DNA from: Novosphingobium sp. Fuku2-ISO-50
Lineage (GTDB): Bacteria; Pseudomonadota; Alphaproteobacteria; Sphingomonadales; Sphingomonadaceae
Assembly: GCF_001519055.1 (NCBI RefSeq)
Contig: NZ_KQ954297.1
Location: forward strand, 1 to 64,000
Length of the DNA stretch: 64,000 nucleotides
Reading direction: 5' to 3'
The notes under the pieces: generated by a model
Told to the model about the DNA's origin: nothing
The model's input: the letters and a program-made list of their open reading frames with translations, nothing else
Databases searched by the model: none
Part shown: positions 63,912 to 64,000 of the stretch, piece by piece
Position numbering within the stretch: position 1 is the first letter of the stretch
How the letters are laid out: each line of letters opens with the position of its first letter
Program-made: the position numbers and the translations under genes

Positions 63912-64000
63912 ATGGCTGAACAGCGCATTGATAGCCGAACCCTTCTGATCAACGCCTTGCGCAAAAGCCCCACCATCCTCAATCTAATTTGGCGCACCAG
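63912..64000 (+). CDS. Start of an unidentified gene, cut by the window edge
   Basis: An open frame MAEQRIDSRTLLINALRKS... continues to the edge (29 complete codons), with AGGATGAG about ten bases upstream of the ATG. Too short to assign. Its place suggests another polysaccharide gene. Confidence 0.5.
   Translation, partial: MAEQRIDSRTLLINALRKSPTILNLIWRT

Overview
The window is high-GC alphaproteobacterial chromosome, most likely from a sphingomonad (Sphingomonadales, for example a Novosphingobium or Sphingomonas relative). The main support is a serine palmitoyltransferase gene beside a dedicated acyl carrier protein (sphingolipid synthesis), a DksA that has lost most of its zinc ligands, a single-domain DivK-type response regulator, small alphaproteobacterial families (DUF1674/SDHAF4, DUF3572, DUF3576, an RHH_4-like ribbon-helix-helix protein), and a sphingan-like exopolysaccharide locus. 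The genus is a guess. No rRNA, CRISPR array, transposase or prophage is visible.

Layout. 0-3.8 kb: tRNA-Lys, folK, N-carbamoylputrescine amidase, msrA, rsmB and a 58-residue SDHAF4-like protein. 3.8-12.5 kb: an orphan family-5 solute-binding protein, a PilZ protein, dksA, a Sel1-repeat protein, a tightly overlapping five-gene chain (DUF3572, HAD hydrolase, RidA, GDPD phosphodiesterase, FemAB/GNAT-like protein), divK, a second RidA and a class-C beta-lactamase-like hydrolase. 12.5-18.3 kb: the sphingolipid module acp-spt-SGNH hydrolase, then a YqaA membrane protein, a large OmpA with a 20-proline linker, and a 384-residue GNAT-fold protein that is a candidate bacterial ceramide synthase. 18.3-24.6 kb: MFS transporter, queC, hslO, argF, argD and a glycine/RGG-rich double cold-shock protein. 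24.6-29.4 kb: two adjacent long inverted-repeat elements, a three-gene operon (rhodanese-like protein, unknown membrane protein, sterol-desaturase family protein) and the wecB-wecC pair. 29.4-35.5 kb: agmatine deiminase, glnE, a Bcp-type peroxiredoxin, DUF455 and an exported M23 peptidase. 35.5-36.7 kb: a small atypical patch with an unknown exported protein and a frameshifted HigA-like antitoxin. 36.7-47.8 kb: acyl-CoA synthetase, galU, murA, RHH protein, acetoacetyl-CoA-reductase-like SDR, an outer-membrane-like protein, a DUF3576 lipoprotein, and the leuS-lptE-holA chain.

48.3-64 kb is a Wzx/Wzy-type exopolysaccharide locus: initiating sugar-phosphate transferase, uronate epimerase, a tiny exported protein, an O-antigen-ligase-like protein, Wza-like export lipoprotein, fused Wzc-type tyrosine kinase, a TPR-like membrane-anchored protein, a polymerase-like membrane protein, two acyltransferase-3 proteins, an SGNH hydrolase and a GT4 glycosyltransferase. 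The flippase and most glycosyltransferases are not in view and probably lie beyond the right edge. galU and wecBC elsewhere in the window could feed nucleotide sugars to it, and the two halves of the agmatine-to-putrescine route (about 0.7-1.6 kb and 29.5-30.4 kb) are both present.

The signals that most deserve follow-up are the paired inverted-repeat elements at 24.87-25.04 kb, whose arms differ between copies but stay self-complementary; the TGATCA tandem repeats that supply the stop codons of two different convergent gene pairs; the coupled spt/SGNH pair with a candidate ceramide synthase nearby; the broken antitoxin; and the unannotated parts of the polysaccharide locus.
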